DNA from: Pogonophryne albipinna
Lineage: Eukaryota > Chordata > Actinopteri > Perciformes > Artedidraconidae
Assembly (NCBI GenBank): GCA_028583405.1
Contig: CM053249.1
Coordinates: forward strand, 35,478,628 to 35,542,627
DNA length: 64,000 nucleotides
Direction of reading: 5' to 3'
Every line of letters starts with the position of its first letter. Position 1 is the stretch's first letter. This document shows positions 30,720 to 42,128 of this stretch, in pieces. The position numbers and the translations under genes were made by a program. A model generated the notes under the pieces. The model saw nothing but the letters and a program-made list of their open reading frames with translations, ran no database searches and was not told the origin of the DNA.

Positions 30720-33207
30720 TCTTTAAAAACGAATGTGATTTATTTATTGAGATATGTAGATTGATAAAAACGGTTTGAATGCTGCTAAAAATTCAGTCTA
30801 TTTTGCATTTCATATGAGACTGCATAAGTTAAAAACCTAATTCATAAAAATACACTAAGAAAGTAAAAATAATATTCACAAGTGTTAAAAAATATATGTA
30901 AAGCATGTATTTTTGCATTTATTATTTCATGTGCATTGTACAGTAATTATTTTTTATTTTTCATTTAAGGTTTTTCAACAACAACTAAAGTAAAGAAGAA
31001 CTAAAAAGAAAACAAAGTTGTGGTCATTGTACGAGTGAAACCCACTAAAACCTATGGACTGTACCATCCCTTTCAAGCAGGGAAACTGCAAATATACTGA
31101 AGAGCTTGACAAATAATGACTCAAATAACAGCTGATTAAGACAAGCATTATCACTATTTCCTTAAAAGAACACAAGTTGGATAGTTGTAACATACATTTT
31201 CCCTATAAAGATCAAAATCAGCTTCAACTGGTGTGAAAACATTTCACAAAGCAGACTCTGACTTGGGTTCTATTTAGAGATTCAAGATTCAGATCCCCCA
31301 GATATGTGTGAGACTCGGCATTGTACCCAACACACCAGAAGGCACCTGTGGACTCGCCGACCAGCGGCCATGCGAGCTTGGAAGCCAGTTCGCTGACCCG
31401 TTCCAAACTCACCCCTTGAACCGAGGCTTGGCGCAGGGGATGGGGGGGGGGGGGGAGCAGAGCTAGCAGGCCTGACGCCGGCTCCAGTGCCAAGGCTCGG
31501 GCAGGCAGGCGTGGGTGAACATGTCAGGTTGATTAATGTGAGGCCTGGCCCCACAGCCGACCCCGGGCTGGACTCCACCTGTCCGCCGTCCAACCAGCCT
31601 CCGCCCCCCCCACATCTCTTCCTCTTGGACTCGCCAAATGCTGAAGGAAGCGAGAGATGAAGTGAGGGCTAGGAGGAGGAGGGATGAAGGGTGAGAGGTG
31701 ACGTCTGCGGCTCCAGGTCCTTGATCATTATTGGGCCGTGAGTTGTAGTGGAGGAGAGGCAGGGGGGGATGTGGCCAGCCATGATGACATGCTGGCCAGC
31801 AGCCGGGGGGGGGGTTTGGAGCGGGAACCAAGAGCTGGCTGGAGGGGGCACTATCAAGACTCTCATAGCAGGTCCTCTAAGAATATACAAGTTCCATTTA
31901 CTTATTTAAGTAGTTATTCACTTCCTTACTTTCCTATCAATAATTTCAATGTCGTAATTTGACCTGAACTTTGGCAGCATACAGTAGCTTAAAAGAGGTC
32001 ACATGGGGCAAAAAAATACAAGTGGTCTCAATCTGACACAATATTTATCTGGACATGGAAACAAGCTGTGAACTGATGTCACAGGGTCAACCTTTCTTAT
32101 CACCTCTGGTTCGCTATAAGACCATGCAATTATCATACATGTTAGGATCTCACAATCATTAGTGAATTCGCCTCTAACATGGCGACACAAACAGATGAGT
32201 TCAGGATGCCCAGGCAAACCTTTTTGATTGGTTGGTATTAGATATTGTTAGTTTTTTATTATTTCACCAACAAATCATTTTTGGAATATGAAATCTGATT
32301 TAATTAAATTGATTCATACCAGCTGTCCTAAGTCACGTGTTGCATACGTTATTAGACTACAGTATATTATGAGACGTACTATAAATATATGTAATAGTTA
32401 TATTTCATTTACTAAAACCTATTTAAATAATGAGAAATACCCGTCTAAAATAGGCAATTTAACGCTTTTGAGCAAATACTTCTTCATTATGGTTTTACGA
32501 ATGTTTATAATTATGTTAAAAATGAATTATCATTAACATATGTTAATGAGCAGACTCATAAAAGAACTCACTAGCAACTCCTTGGTCAGGCGCAATGTCA
32601 TCCTTCCTGATGGTGAGTGATGGTGTCACTAACTCAAACTCTTTCTCTCTGTTTTCACTTTCTCCTCTTCACTTTCTCTGGAAGTTTATCCAATTAGGTG
32701 AGGATGGCAAGGGGCAGTCCATGCAGTTTGTCCCTGGGGGGCCGGAACTCCGCCCTGCCAGCGGGGGGTGTGATTGGTTCTCTGGGCGTTCCAGGTGCGT
32801 GCCCAAGTGGAAAGAGGAGAAATGGAGCGGATCGTTTGCCATCAATACCCAATTATATACCTAGAGGGGGGGCCGGGGCTCTCAGTGAGGGCCCAGCCTG
32901 GGGGGGGGGGGCTTTCTCTGCTTTAGGTTTGATGATGAATTGTTTTGCTGAGAGATTATGGCCATTGCAATTATGTCCAATGACAGTGAGCCACAAAATG
33001 ATTATAAGAGTCAAGCTGTGAAGTCCTCATTGAACCTCCACTCAATGTATAGTCTGTGATTGAAACACATTCACATGGTGATTTCACTAAACACCTTTGC
33101 AATGTGGAGCTGAATCTAGAATTGGATAAGGAGTATTTTAAAGGGTCATATGTATACAGTTTATTTACATTCTCTATTATATTGCAGTACATTGAGACAA
33201 CTAAGGG
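30720..33207. other. non-coding; candidate conserved block at 32680-33010
   Basis: No gene recognised. 31330-31870 is GC-rich with C- and G-runs. The segment 32680-33010 is repeat-free and complex and could be a conserved element; this rests on composition only. Confidence 0.35.
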
Positions 33208-34598
33208 AAACCCCCATGAAACCATATTTAAATATGCAACAATGCACACACTTGTTTGTTTCAGGAGTGTTTAAACATCAATTCAAAGTCTTTTGGAGGG
33301 ATATTACATTTGTGTCTCAGTATTTATATCTATATTGTGTGGTGATTATTCACTTGAGAATTAAATCAATTATTCATTTATATAATAAATCCTCATGGCT
33401 CATGGCTGAAGAAAAAGACAGTTGATAAATATATTTTATATTTTTTATATTTTATATCCTTAATCTGAAATAAATATACACTGAACAAAAATATAAACGC
33501 AACACTTTTGTTTTTGCTCCCATTTTTCATGAGATGAACTCAAAGATCTAAAACATTTTCTATATTCACAAAATAACCATTTCTCTCAAATATTGTTCAC
33601 AAATCTGAAAAAATCTGTGATAGTGAGCACTTCTCCTTTGCCGAGATAATCCATCCCACCTCACAGGTGTGGCATATCAAGATGCTGATTAGACAGCATG
33701 ATTATTGCACAGGTGTGCCTTAGGCTGGCCACAATAAAAGGCCACTCTGAAACGTGCAGTTTTGCTTTATTGGGGGGGTCTGGGGGGGTCCGAAAACCAG
33801 GCAGTATCTGGTGTGAGGGGTAGGGGTAGGGGTAGGCTTAGGGTTAGGGTTAGGGTAATGTTTTGAATCGAGTGGCCTGTGTTCATCGTCCATAACATAC
33901 GCCTGCCCATACCATAACCCCACCACCACCATGGGCCACTCAATTCACAACATAACCCTACCCCTAACCCTACCCCTACCCCTACCCCTACCCATCAAAC
34001 CAGATACTGCCTGGTTTTCGGACCCCCCCAGGACCCCCCCAATAAAGCAAAACTGCACGTTTCAGAGTGGCCTTTTATTGTGGCCAGCCTAAGGCACACC
34101 TGTGCAATAATCATGCTGTCTAATCAGCATCTTGATATGCCACACCTGTGAGGTGGGATGGATTATCTCGGCAAAGGAGAAGTGCTCACTATCACAGATT
34201 TTTTCAGATTGGTGAACAATATTTGAGAGAAATGGTTATTTTGTGTATATAGAAAATGTTTTAAATCTTTGAGTTCATCTCATGAAAAATGGGAGCAAAA
34301 ACAAAAGTGTTGCGTTTATATTTTTGTTCAGTGTATATTTATTTCAGATTAAGGATATAAAATATAAAAAAATATATTTATCAACAGTCTTTTTCTTCAG
34401 CCATGAGCCATGAGCATTTATTATATAAATGAATAATTGATTTAATTCTCAAGTGAATAATCACCACACAATATAGATATAAATACTGAGACACAAATGT
34501 AATATCCCTCCAAAAGACTTTGAATTGATGTTTAAACACTCCTGAAACAAACAAGTGTGTGCATTGTTGCATATTTAAATATGGTTTCATGGGGGTTT
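33208..34598. repeat. large palindrome, arms of about 665 bp
   Basis: Bases 33208-33877 are the near-perfect reverse complement of 33934-34598, around a spacer of about 56 bp. The match extends about 270 bp beyond each end of the MITE at 33479-34333 into flanking AT-rich DNA. The mirrored open frames (33217-33423 plus strand, 34590-34381 minus strand) differ at only a few positions. It is either a real inverted duplication or an assembly artefact. Confidence 0.9.
33479..34333. mobile_element. Tc1/mariner-like foldback MITE
   Basis: Ends CACTGAACAAAAATATAAAC and its complement, flanked by TA on each side (33477-33478 and 34334-34335). The whole element is a foldback with a short centre and has no transposase. 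The terminal sequence is one I recall as widespread in fish genomes. The arms contain degenerate TTAGGG/GGGGTA repeats near 33815-33857. Confidence 0.75.
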
Positions 34599-34627
34599 TA
34601 GATTAGTATATTAGATTAGGAAAATAT

Positions 34628-34661
34628 CATCATATCCTATATACATATATAGGATATGATG
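34628..34661. repeat. AT-rich hairpin, 16-bp arms
   Basis: Arms 34628-34643 and 34646-34661 (CATCATATCCTATATA) are perfectly complementary with a 2-nt centre. Confidence 0.8.
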
Positions 34662-35597
<936 letters not shown>

Positions 35598-35754
35598 GAG
35601 GTCGTGCAAGGGCCACAGGATGAAAGTAACACAGCTCTCAGCCAATCACAGAGGGCCTGGAGAGCAGAGGCTGCTGCCTGGCTCAGAGGCACTGTTGTCA
35701 CTTGACGATCATGCTCTAGTCTAAGGCCAGTCTGTTTCTGTATATCTGTATAAC

Positions 35755-36178
35755 TGTCATGGCTTTGGGATTATGTTGCCATTTCCCACCTTTATTTTGA
35801 AATGTTTTCCTCCTTGTGTCTTGTCTGGTCTTCCTTCCTGTGTTCGATTGTGTTCACCTGTTGCCCTTGTGTTTCTGCCGCCCCTGCCCAGCTGTGTCTT
35901 GTCCTGTGATTACCCTTCTGTGTATTTCGGCCCAATTTGACTGAAATGTTCTTTATAATCTGATGACTAAAAAAGACTCAACAGTTTTCATTGACAAAAA
36001 GTAGACTAAAATAATTAGTTTTCTAAAATAAGATTAAAATGCTCAGACTTTTAGTCCACTAAAACTTGACTAAATAAAAACAGGATGAAGGTGACTAAAT
36101 ATGACTAAAACTAAAAAGGAAATTTAACAAAGGACTAAGACTAAAACTAAATTAAAAAATAGCTGACGAAATTAACAC
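35755..36178. repeat. probable retroposon tail and degenerate GACTAAAA repeat
   Basis: 35755-35940 has a T/C/G-rich texture (CTTGTGTTTCTGCC, GTCTTGTCCTGTG) like a fish retroposon 3' region. 35960-36178 is a degenerate repeat of GACTAAAAC-type words. Boundaries are uncertain. Confidence 0.4.
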
Positions 36179-36180
36179 TA

Positions 36181-36920
36181 GTCCGCCACCTTAAGTGCTG
36201 TTCCAAACCAACGAGTGTGGAGGGGGAGTGGGTTATTAGGCCCTCCAGCAGAGAGTCTGCATCACCTGACTTCGGCCCAATTCCAAACCACGCCCTACCC
36301 ACTACCCCTCCGTGACAGAGTGAACTCCATGGAGTGACACTCGCAGCTCAACGAGGCTCCCTCCTGTCAGATGGAGGGAGTAAATACAGCAGCAAGCTTT
36401 GGGACGGCCTCCCCTCTCTCCGGCAGAAACAGGAAATGCCGTAACTGTATGTAACAACGGTTTCAAATCAGCTTGGACAACACATTAACATTAATAGCTA
36501 AAATAAAACTCCAAACATCTTTCATTGTGTTACTTTTTTGTAAAGCTCTTTTAGTTTTAAACCTGATGTTTATAAGCTTCTTAGTTTTTGCAACAGTCTG
36601 TAAATATACACAACTTTTTAATAAAATGCACACATTTACCTTTTTCTAGACTAAACACAGGTACGATCCTAAGTTAAAGATAAACTGCGATGTTAACAAC
36701 CTCATGATAACCTGAGGTTGTTAACATCGCAGTTTATCAGTGGATGTTTGCTGGAACTACTTGTTAACAGCTTGTTTACTGACGGACACACACAGCGTTG
36801 AGACCGGTCAGGTAGTGACCGGTCTCAAGTCAGCACCGCTGCAGACTCGCTGTTTGAGGGCTCGATAGCCCACTCCCCCTCCACACTCGTTGGTTTGGAA
36901 CAGCACTCAATGTGGCGGAC
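36181..36920. repeat. inverted repeat pair X (55-bp arms)
   Basis: 36181-36235 and 36865-36920 are inverted copies containing GTGCTGTTCCAAACCAACG and a GAGTGTGGAGGGGGAGTGGG-type block. They look like TIRs of a MITE but interleave with pairs Y and P rather than nesting. Confidence 0.8.
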
Positions 36921-36967
36921 CCGCAAACGTAGGGTGTAGGGTGTAGGGGGTGGATTGGAATTGGGCC
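36274..36967. mobile_element. MITE Y with 3-bp TSD
   Basis: The terminus GGCCCAATTCCAAACC (36274) and its near-complement (ending 36967) are flanked by TTC on both sides (36271-36273 and 36968-36970). Inside are two perfect hairpins: arms 36679-36704/36713-36738 (26 bp) and 36798-36810/36816-36828 (13 bp). It resembles the GGCC-type MITEs at 5301 and 44674. Confidence 0.6.
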
Positions 36968-37300
36968 TTCACCTGCTGCACTACCTGACCGACCAACGTG
37001 TGTGTCCGTTAGGAAACACCCTGTTTAAAAGTAGTTCCTGCAAACATTAACTGATACACTGCACAACAAGATAGACATTTAATATCGTCATACAGATGTT
37101 AACAACTTCATGTTACCTCGTATTGTTTTGAACTCAGGATCATATACCCGTATTTAGTCTAGAAAAGGTTCATTTTGTGAATTGTATTATAAAGTTCTGT
37201 ATATTTGCAGGGACTGTTGCAAAAACCAAGCAACTTTTAAACATCAGATTTTAAAACTAAAAGTGGTTTACAAAAAATAAACCCCATTAAAGATTTTCTG
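36505..37300. repeat. inverted repeat pair P (about 170-bp diverged arms)
   Basis: 36505-36680 and 37130-37300 are diverged inverted copies sharing TTTAGTCTAGAAAA and GACTGTTGCAAAAAC blocks. The right arm lies outside MITE Y. Confidence 0.7.
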
Positions 37301-37369
37301 AGTTTTATTTTTTAAATTTTTAATCCAAGAGATGCTGATTTGAAACTGTTTTTACGAAAATGTACGGCA

Positions 37370-38150
37370 TTTAATGTTTCTGCTTCTTCTTCTTTCGTGG
37401 AACGTCAGAGGTCCAACTCGGTGTTGTGTAGCCATGCCCACATCTCTGGTCCTACGTCGAAGAGGCTGGCTTCCGAGGGTGGTCTATATAAAGGGCAGGT
37501 GGTTATTATATGTTCGGCAGTCTGTTCAGGGTCACCGCACTCGCATGCAGTACTGTTCTGCCAGGCCCCACTTCTTCATTGATGTTTTGAAGCAACCGAC
37601 CCCAGTTCGTAGACGGTTTAGTGTGGTCCATTGCCAGCGTGGTAGGTCGTCTCCTCCTATGGCGCCATCTACTGGGTCCCAGATTTAGCGATGGATGCGG
37701 GAGGGCCCGGCTAGCTCCCACTCCTGCCTCCAAGCAGCCGCCAACCATGCATCTCTGGAGAGGTCCTCAGAGGTGGAATTGAGAATCTCTTGTGCTGCCT
37801 TGTTGAAGGGGAGGCGGGACTTAAGCCTACTTAGAGGCGCTGCTCTCGTTGTCGTGTTTTGCAGGATGTGCCAGTCATGCTTTTGGGCTTTCCTGGCCAG
37901 GGCGAGGGTGGCAGCCTCCCGTCGCAGGCCGGCCGGAGCTATTCCCGCGAGGACTGGCAAGAGGGACACAGGGGTAGGCTTCAAGCATCCAGCTATAATC
38001 CTGAGGGCGTTGTTGATGACCACGTCAACCTTACTTGCGTGAGGGCTTCTGCTCCAGGCTGGGGCGCAGTATTCCGCTACAGAGAAGACCAGGGCTTGGG
38101 TCGATAATCGCAGCGTCTTAGCGCAACGGCCAGATACGGCTCAAGAAGCT
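37370..38150 (-). pseudogene. C-terminal pol fragment of a second (I/Jockey-like) LINE
   Basis: Read on the minus strand from about 38150 there is a coding run with V-A-E-Y-C-A-P-A-W and N-N-A-L-R-I-I-A-G, then L-P-V-L-A-G-I-A-P. This is the post-RT thumb region of I/Jockey-type non-LTR elements. The frame stops near 37685. The next part, in another frame, has the L-N-R-L-R-T-G-V-G followed by W-G-L-A arrangement typical of their C-terminal zinc-knuckle region, with further stops. The 5' two-thirds of the element is absent. It is unrelated to the L2-like LINE at 20745. Confidence 0.75.
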
Positions 38151-38335
38151 GACTCAGATAAGGAAATATATGATACATTATGATGTGATATGCCGCGGAC
38201 TGTACTTAATGTTACTCTGATCCGGTTACTTATGTTGTGCCAGATATTTAAGTAAGCTTTCTTAGCGCTAATCTTATAATAGTCAGATTGCTCTGAAGAT
38301 GGGAGGTGATATTCTATTAATGTTCACGTTCACAC
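38151..38335. other. spacer with left TSD of element A
   Basis: No gene. The octamer GTTCACAC at 38328-38335 is the left target duplication of element A. Confidence 0.6.
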
Positions 38336-39429
38336 CAAGCGGCAAACTGTGGGGTAGAGCCGGGACGCCAATACGGAAGTGCCATACACTGCAGTTCATA
38401 TATTGGCCGATAGGAGATGGCTGCAGAAAGGAGCAATTTCCATAGACCCCCATGTTAAAATGCCCAATTTTACAGCAGAAAAAAACATGTTTCTACCCCT
38501 GGCTCCATACATTTTATTATCGATATAGTTAGATTCCACCTTCATGATTATGAATCTGTGAGTGAATTGTTTTCTAATGCGACCCTTTTATTTATATTAG
38601 GTCTTAAAGTTTGTGCATAAATTAGGGCGTGGTCACATTGAGTGACGGCTCTGTCAAGTGACTGCTGCTGCTAGCTTCTTGTCTCTCTGCTACCTGCTCC
38701 GTGAAGCTAGCTACAGGGACTCTGCCTGCTCAGTTCATCCAGGAAACACAACTTGAAGCCGGCCTTGGCTGTTTGTTCTTCATGCTTATATATCTGACTA
38801 TTGTGACTCGTTCTGCGGTTAAAACAGACGGTGCATGAATGCGGTTAGTGAAATTCGAGTGCTTTATTTATGTGTTAATGATTTTAATCAGCTACGTAAT
38901 GAATGGTAAGGCTTGGGTTAGCATGTAAGCTAGTGGTAGCTACATCGGTGCTAACGATGCTAATCGTAGTCTCCAAGTTAAAATCATAGACTGTATATAT
39001 AAAGGTTAAAACGAAATAGACATGTGTTAAGCGTTAAGTGGGATAATACTGTAGAACAAACGGCTTCTGTTTGAGGTTATAAAATAAGGTCATCCTTGTA
39101 ACTTAGAGAGATATTTTATTATGTAGGTAGGAACTGTATGCATCGCTAAGGTTAATTTAAATTGGCTATGCTCAAGTATGTAGACAAGCTAACGTCGAAG
39201 TAGTGTATGTGAAATCAACCTCACAATATGATGTGTGTATATTACAATTATTAATGTCATATTTCAAGATGATTACTTAGATATTACAATATGGTTGGTT
39301 GAGCTGGAGTTCATTATAGAGCTTACACGTTAACGTCACAGTCATCTGAAGAACGAACCCAAACCTTGTTGTTTTTATTAATTGCATTACCAAATTGGTA
39401 TCAAATAAACAGTAAGCATTGGTAACACA

Positions 39430-40840
39430 CAGTGGCGGCCGGCCCATAGGGGCGCCGCTCCACCTCTTCCCACATACAAAAAAAAAATATTAAAAAAAAT
39501 ATTAAATAAACAAATATATATTTTTTTTAAAAATATTAAAAAAAAAAATATATTTTATATTTTTATTTTTAATGAACGAGGTAAATATCATACAATTAGT
39601 ATCAGTAAAATGTATAATCTACAATAAAATCTCGTTTAAAATTGTGTTACGATGTCTAAAGTTACTGACAAGTCACATGTTTCCTGCCTGGCCTTGCCCA
39701 TGGCATTAGTTTATCATTACCGGGCGGAGCCCCCGAGCCAAACAGCAGCAACCAGCACGTTGCAAAAGTCTCAATAGTAAACTGTGCCGCCGAAACATAA
39801 TTTCAGCCAATCAGCGCCGTCAAATATTTTGGTCACGAGGGCGCTCACGTTGGCGCCCACGTTGCTTACGTGCGTTGACGTGAGTTGTTTTTTAGACTCG
39901 TGAGTGACCAAGGTGACGCAGTATTTGGATGAGAATGGTGTGCAGGTGCAGTCGACGGACCTCGGTCCGTACCCAATTCCGTGCAAGAGCTACTCTCCAA
40001 TCCTTTCGAAAGGAGAAGTTTGGGAGATAAATTGATACTTAAAGACCTTGGACCGGACCAACGCGATTTGTATATATCACAGCAAGCTCGTGAAAAAGAC
40101 AAAACGTATCAACGAGGCTTCTCACGTAGCTGGTACACCAGAAAGGCATGGCTAGCTGGATGCAAACAGGTAAATGCTATCTTCTGTTTCCCATGCTTGC
40201 TCTTCAAACAGCCGGGGACAGATACGATCTGTTCAGAAACTAGACAAAAGTTAAACAAGTACAAACCACAGACTGTCTGTGTCATGGAGAATACAGTCGC
40301 TGGTTTATTTATGTCTGTATAGGCCGTTGTTGTGAGTGTGGACGGTCGGAGCATATATAACGTTAGCTTAGCCAAGCTCCATTCAGAAAACAAGCATTCT
40401 AAAAGGTTTTTCGCCTGCCGTCTGTCTGCAGACTTGTCAAAGCATTAATTCATGGTTTTTACTAACCGGTATCAGTATGTTGTTACGTCGGCATCATTTA
40501 GAAACGTGTATTACAATTTAATCACGTTAAAATATGTTCATTTTGTTGTAGTTGTAGCTCCCGAGCCAGCGCGTCTTGTTTGAATGATGCGAGTAAACAC
40601 AGCTGGCAGCCGCGGTGAAACTCGAGCGACTAGAGCGATGCGATAGGAGCGTTTAGAGCGAAGCGAATATTCGCATCGCGTCCGGTCTGAACGCAGCATT
40701 AAAGCGAGCTCCGCGCTGCATTGGAAACGCGCCATTACATCACCAGAAGTCCTAATTTAAGGGGTCATCTCTCCCAAAAAAATTTTTTTACTCACTATAT
40801 CAACAGCCCCACCAAAAATATTTTCCACCAGCCGCCACTG
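39430..40840 (+). mobile_element. hAT element in A, TSD GTAACACA
   Basis: TIRs CAGTGGCGGCCGGC and CAGCCGCCACTG. GTAACACA occurs at 39422-39429 and 40841-40848. Element B carries the uninterrupted sequence with one GTAACACA (about 59228), proving the insertion. A partial ZMYM1-like transposase frame is at 39981. Confidence 0.92.
39981..40322 (+). pseudogene. N-terminal hAT transposase fragment (TTF-type zinc finger)
   Basis: About 113 codons. The order is F-x-R-x-S-L-G-D-K, then G-F-S-R-S-W-Y-T-R-K-A-W-L, then C-K and F-C-F-P-C-L-L-F. This is the TTF-type/ZMYM1-like region preceding the catalytic domain of this hAT group. The DDE catalytic core and C-terminal dimerisation domain are absent, so it cannot transpose. 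It lies on the plus strand inside the hAT at 39430-40840. The start codon is uncertain, since the frame may be entered by splicing. Confidence 0.75.
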
Positions 40841-40982
40841 GTAACACAACTTCCAAAGTTACAGTAAAATAAAAAGGACCCTGACTCGGACAATACACAA
40901 TCCAACATGTTCAACAGAAGAGAATCAGTTATATTGTTTGTACACCTGGTACTTTACATATATATATATATATCTGTTTGTT

Positions 40983-41737
40983 AAGGTGTCCAGGTGATGC
41001 AGACAGGCTGGACCAGAGAGTGAGAGACAGAACTGGACTCCTCACAGCAGTGAACTTCAGCTCAGGTACAAAGACTCTTTTTTTTCATACTGTACAAAGA
41101 ATCAAGAAAATATTGGTTTAAATGAATGAAGTATTGACTTGAATACACTGATATACATTCCATTAAACAATACTAAATACTACACATCAGTTAAGTTGAG
41201 GGTTTTTTCCATGCAAAAAGATATATTTAGATGTTAACAAGCAATATGACTTTGTCAGCTTTCTAATTTAATGTATTGAAGGCAAAGATATTTAACACAT
41301 AGTGAGAACTGCTACAATTTATCTCTCAATATTGTCTGTAAAAAACGTGGTAAAAGTGATTCTTTCAGTGAGACAACCGAGCAAGCTTCTACAGTTGCAC
41401 TACGTTTTGATAACAGTTAAATATTATTTTGATAATAACATATATTTCAATGTTAATGAACTTCATACTGTTCATTCATAATCTGATTGTCTTTGTAGCT
41501 CACTGTTGAAATAAAACAAAAACATTACAATTACAAAATAATTATATCAACAGCCCCTAAACACACAAACACACTGCTTTCATAAATAACACACTTGTTC
41601 TGCAATAATATGTTTTATGTTTCCTGTCATTTTTGTTAGGAAAGGACATGCCTGAAAGACACGACATCTTCTCCTTCTCTGAGGGTCAAGAAGAACATCC
41701 AAGAGGAACATTAAAAGCTGATGTTATGAGATTTTAA
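40983..41737 (+). CDS. element A gene unit 2: two exons, product unknown
   Basis: The exon ending at 41065 ([10 protein letters not shown]) has a GT donor at 41066. An AG acceptor at 41638-41639 joins in frame to an exon reading [14 protein letters not shown], which stops at TAA 41735-41737. AATAAA follows at 41908-41913. The same exons, splice sites and stop occur on the minus strand of B (58268-59020). An upstream exon may lie near 38640-38845, but its frame is broken in A. I do not recognise the protein. It may be a transposon accessory protein, captured host sequence or a non-coding transcript. Confidence 0.45.
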
Positions 41738-42128
41738 GACCAGTACAGGACATTCACTAAGAAACTACTTTTATTGTGAAAACACAGTCAGCTGATCGAA
41801 TGCACCTATTTCCACATCTACACTCCATCAGCTGATTATTTCTATTTGCCTCACTTTATGAGCTTCACATCACTTGTGCCTTGTACCGCAGAGTTTGCAA
41901 CGTCACAAATAAATGGGGCCAATCTTCAGATGTGAATGTGTAATCTAACACTTTCAGTAAGAATAACGGAAAAAAGGAGTGCAAATACAATTTATTGAAA
42001 TGTGAACCAAAAGTTAATCAAATGTTTTAAATAAAAAGCACATATGGACAGAAGGTGTAAACCTATTAAATGTATAAGTTAACACATTTAGTCAAATAAA
42101 GTGACAGACTAGGCCTGTGCAGTTGGTA

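Noticed and set aside
32698..33021. 107-codon open frame in a repeat-free block
   Set aside because: No recognisable domain or codon bias; the block is better described as possible non-coding conservation.
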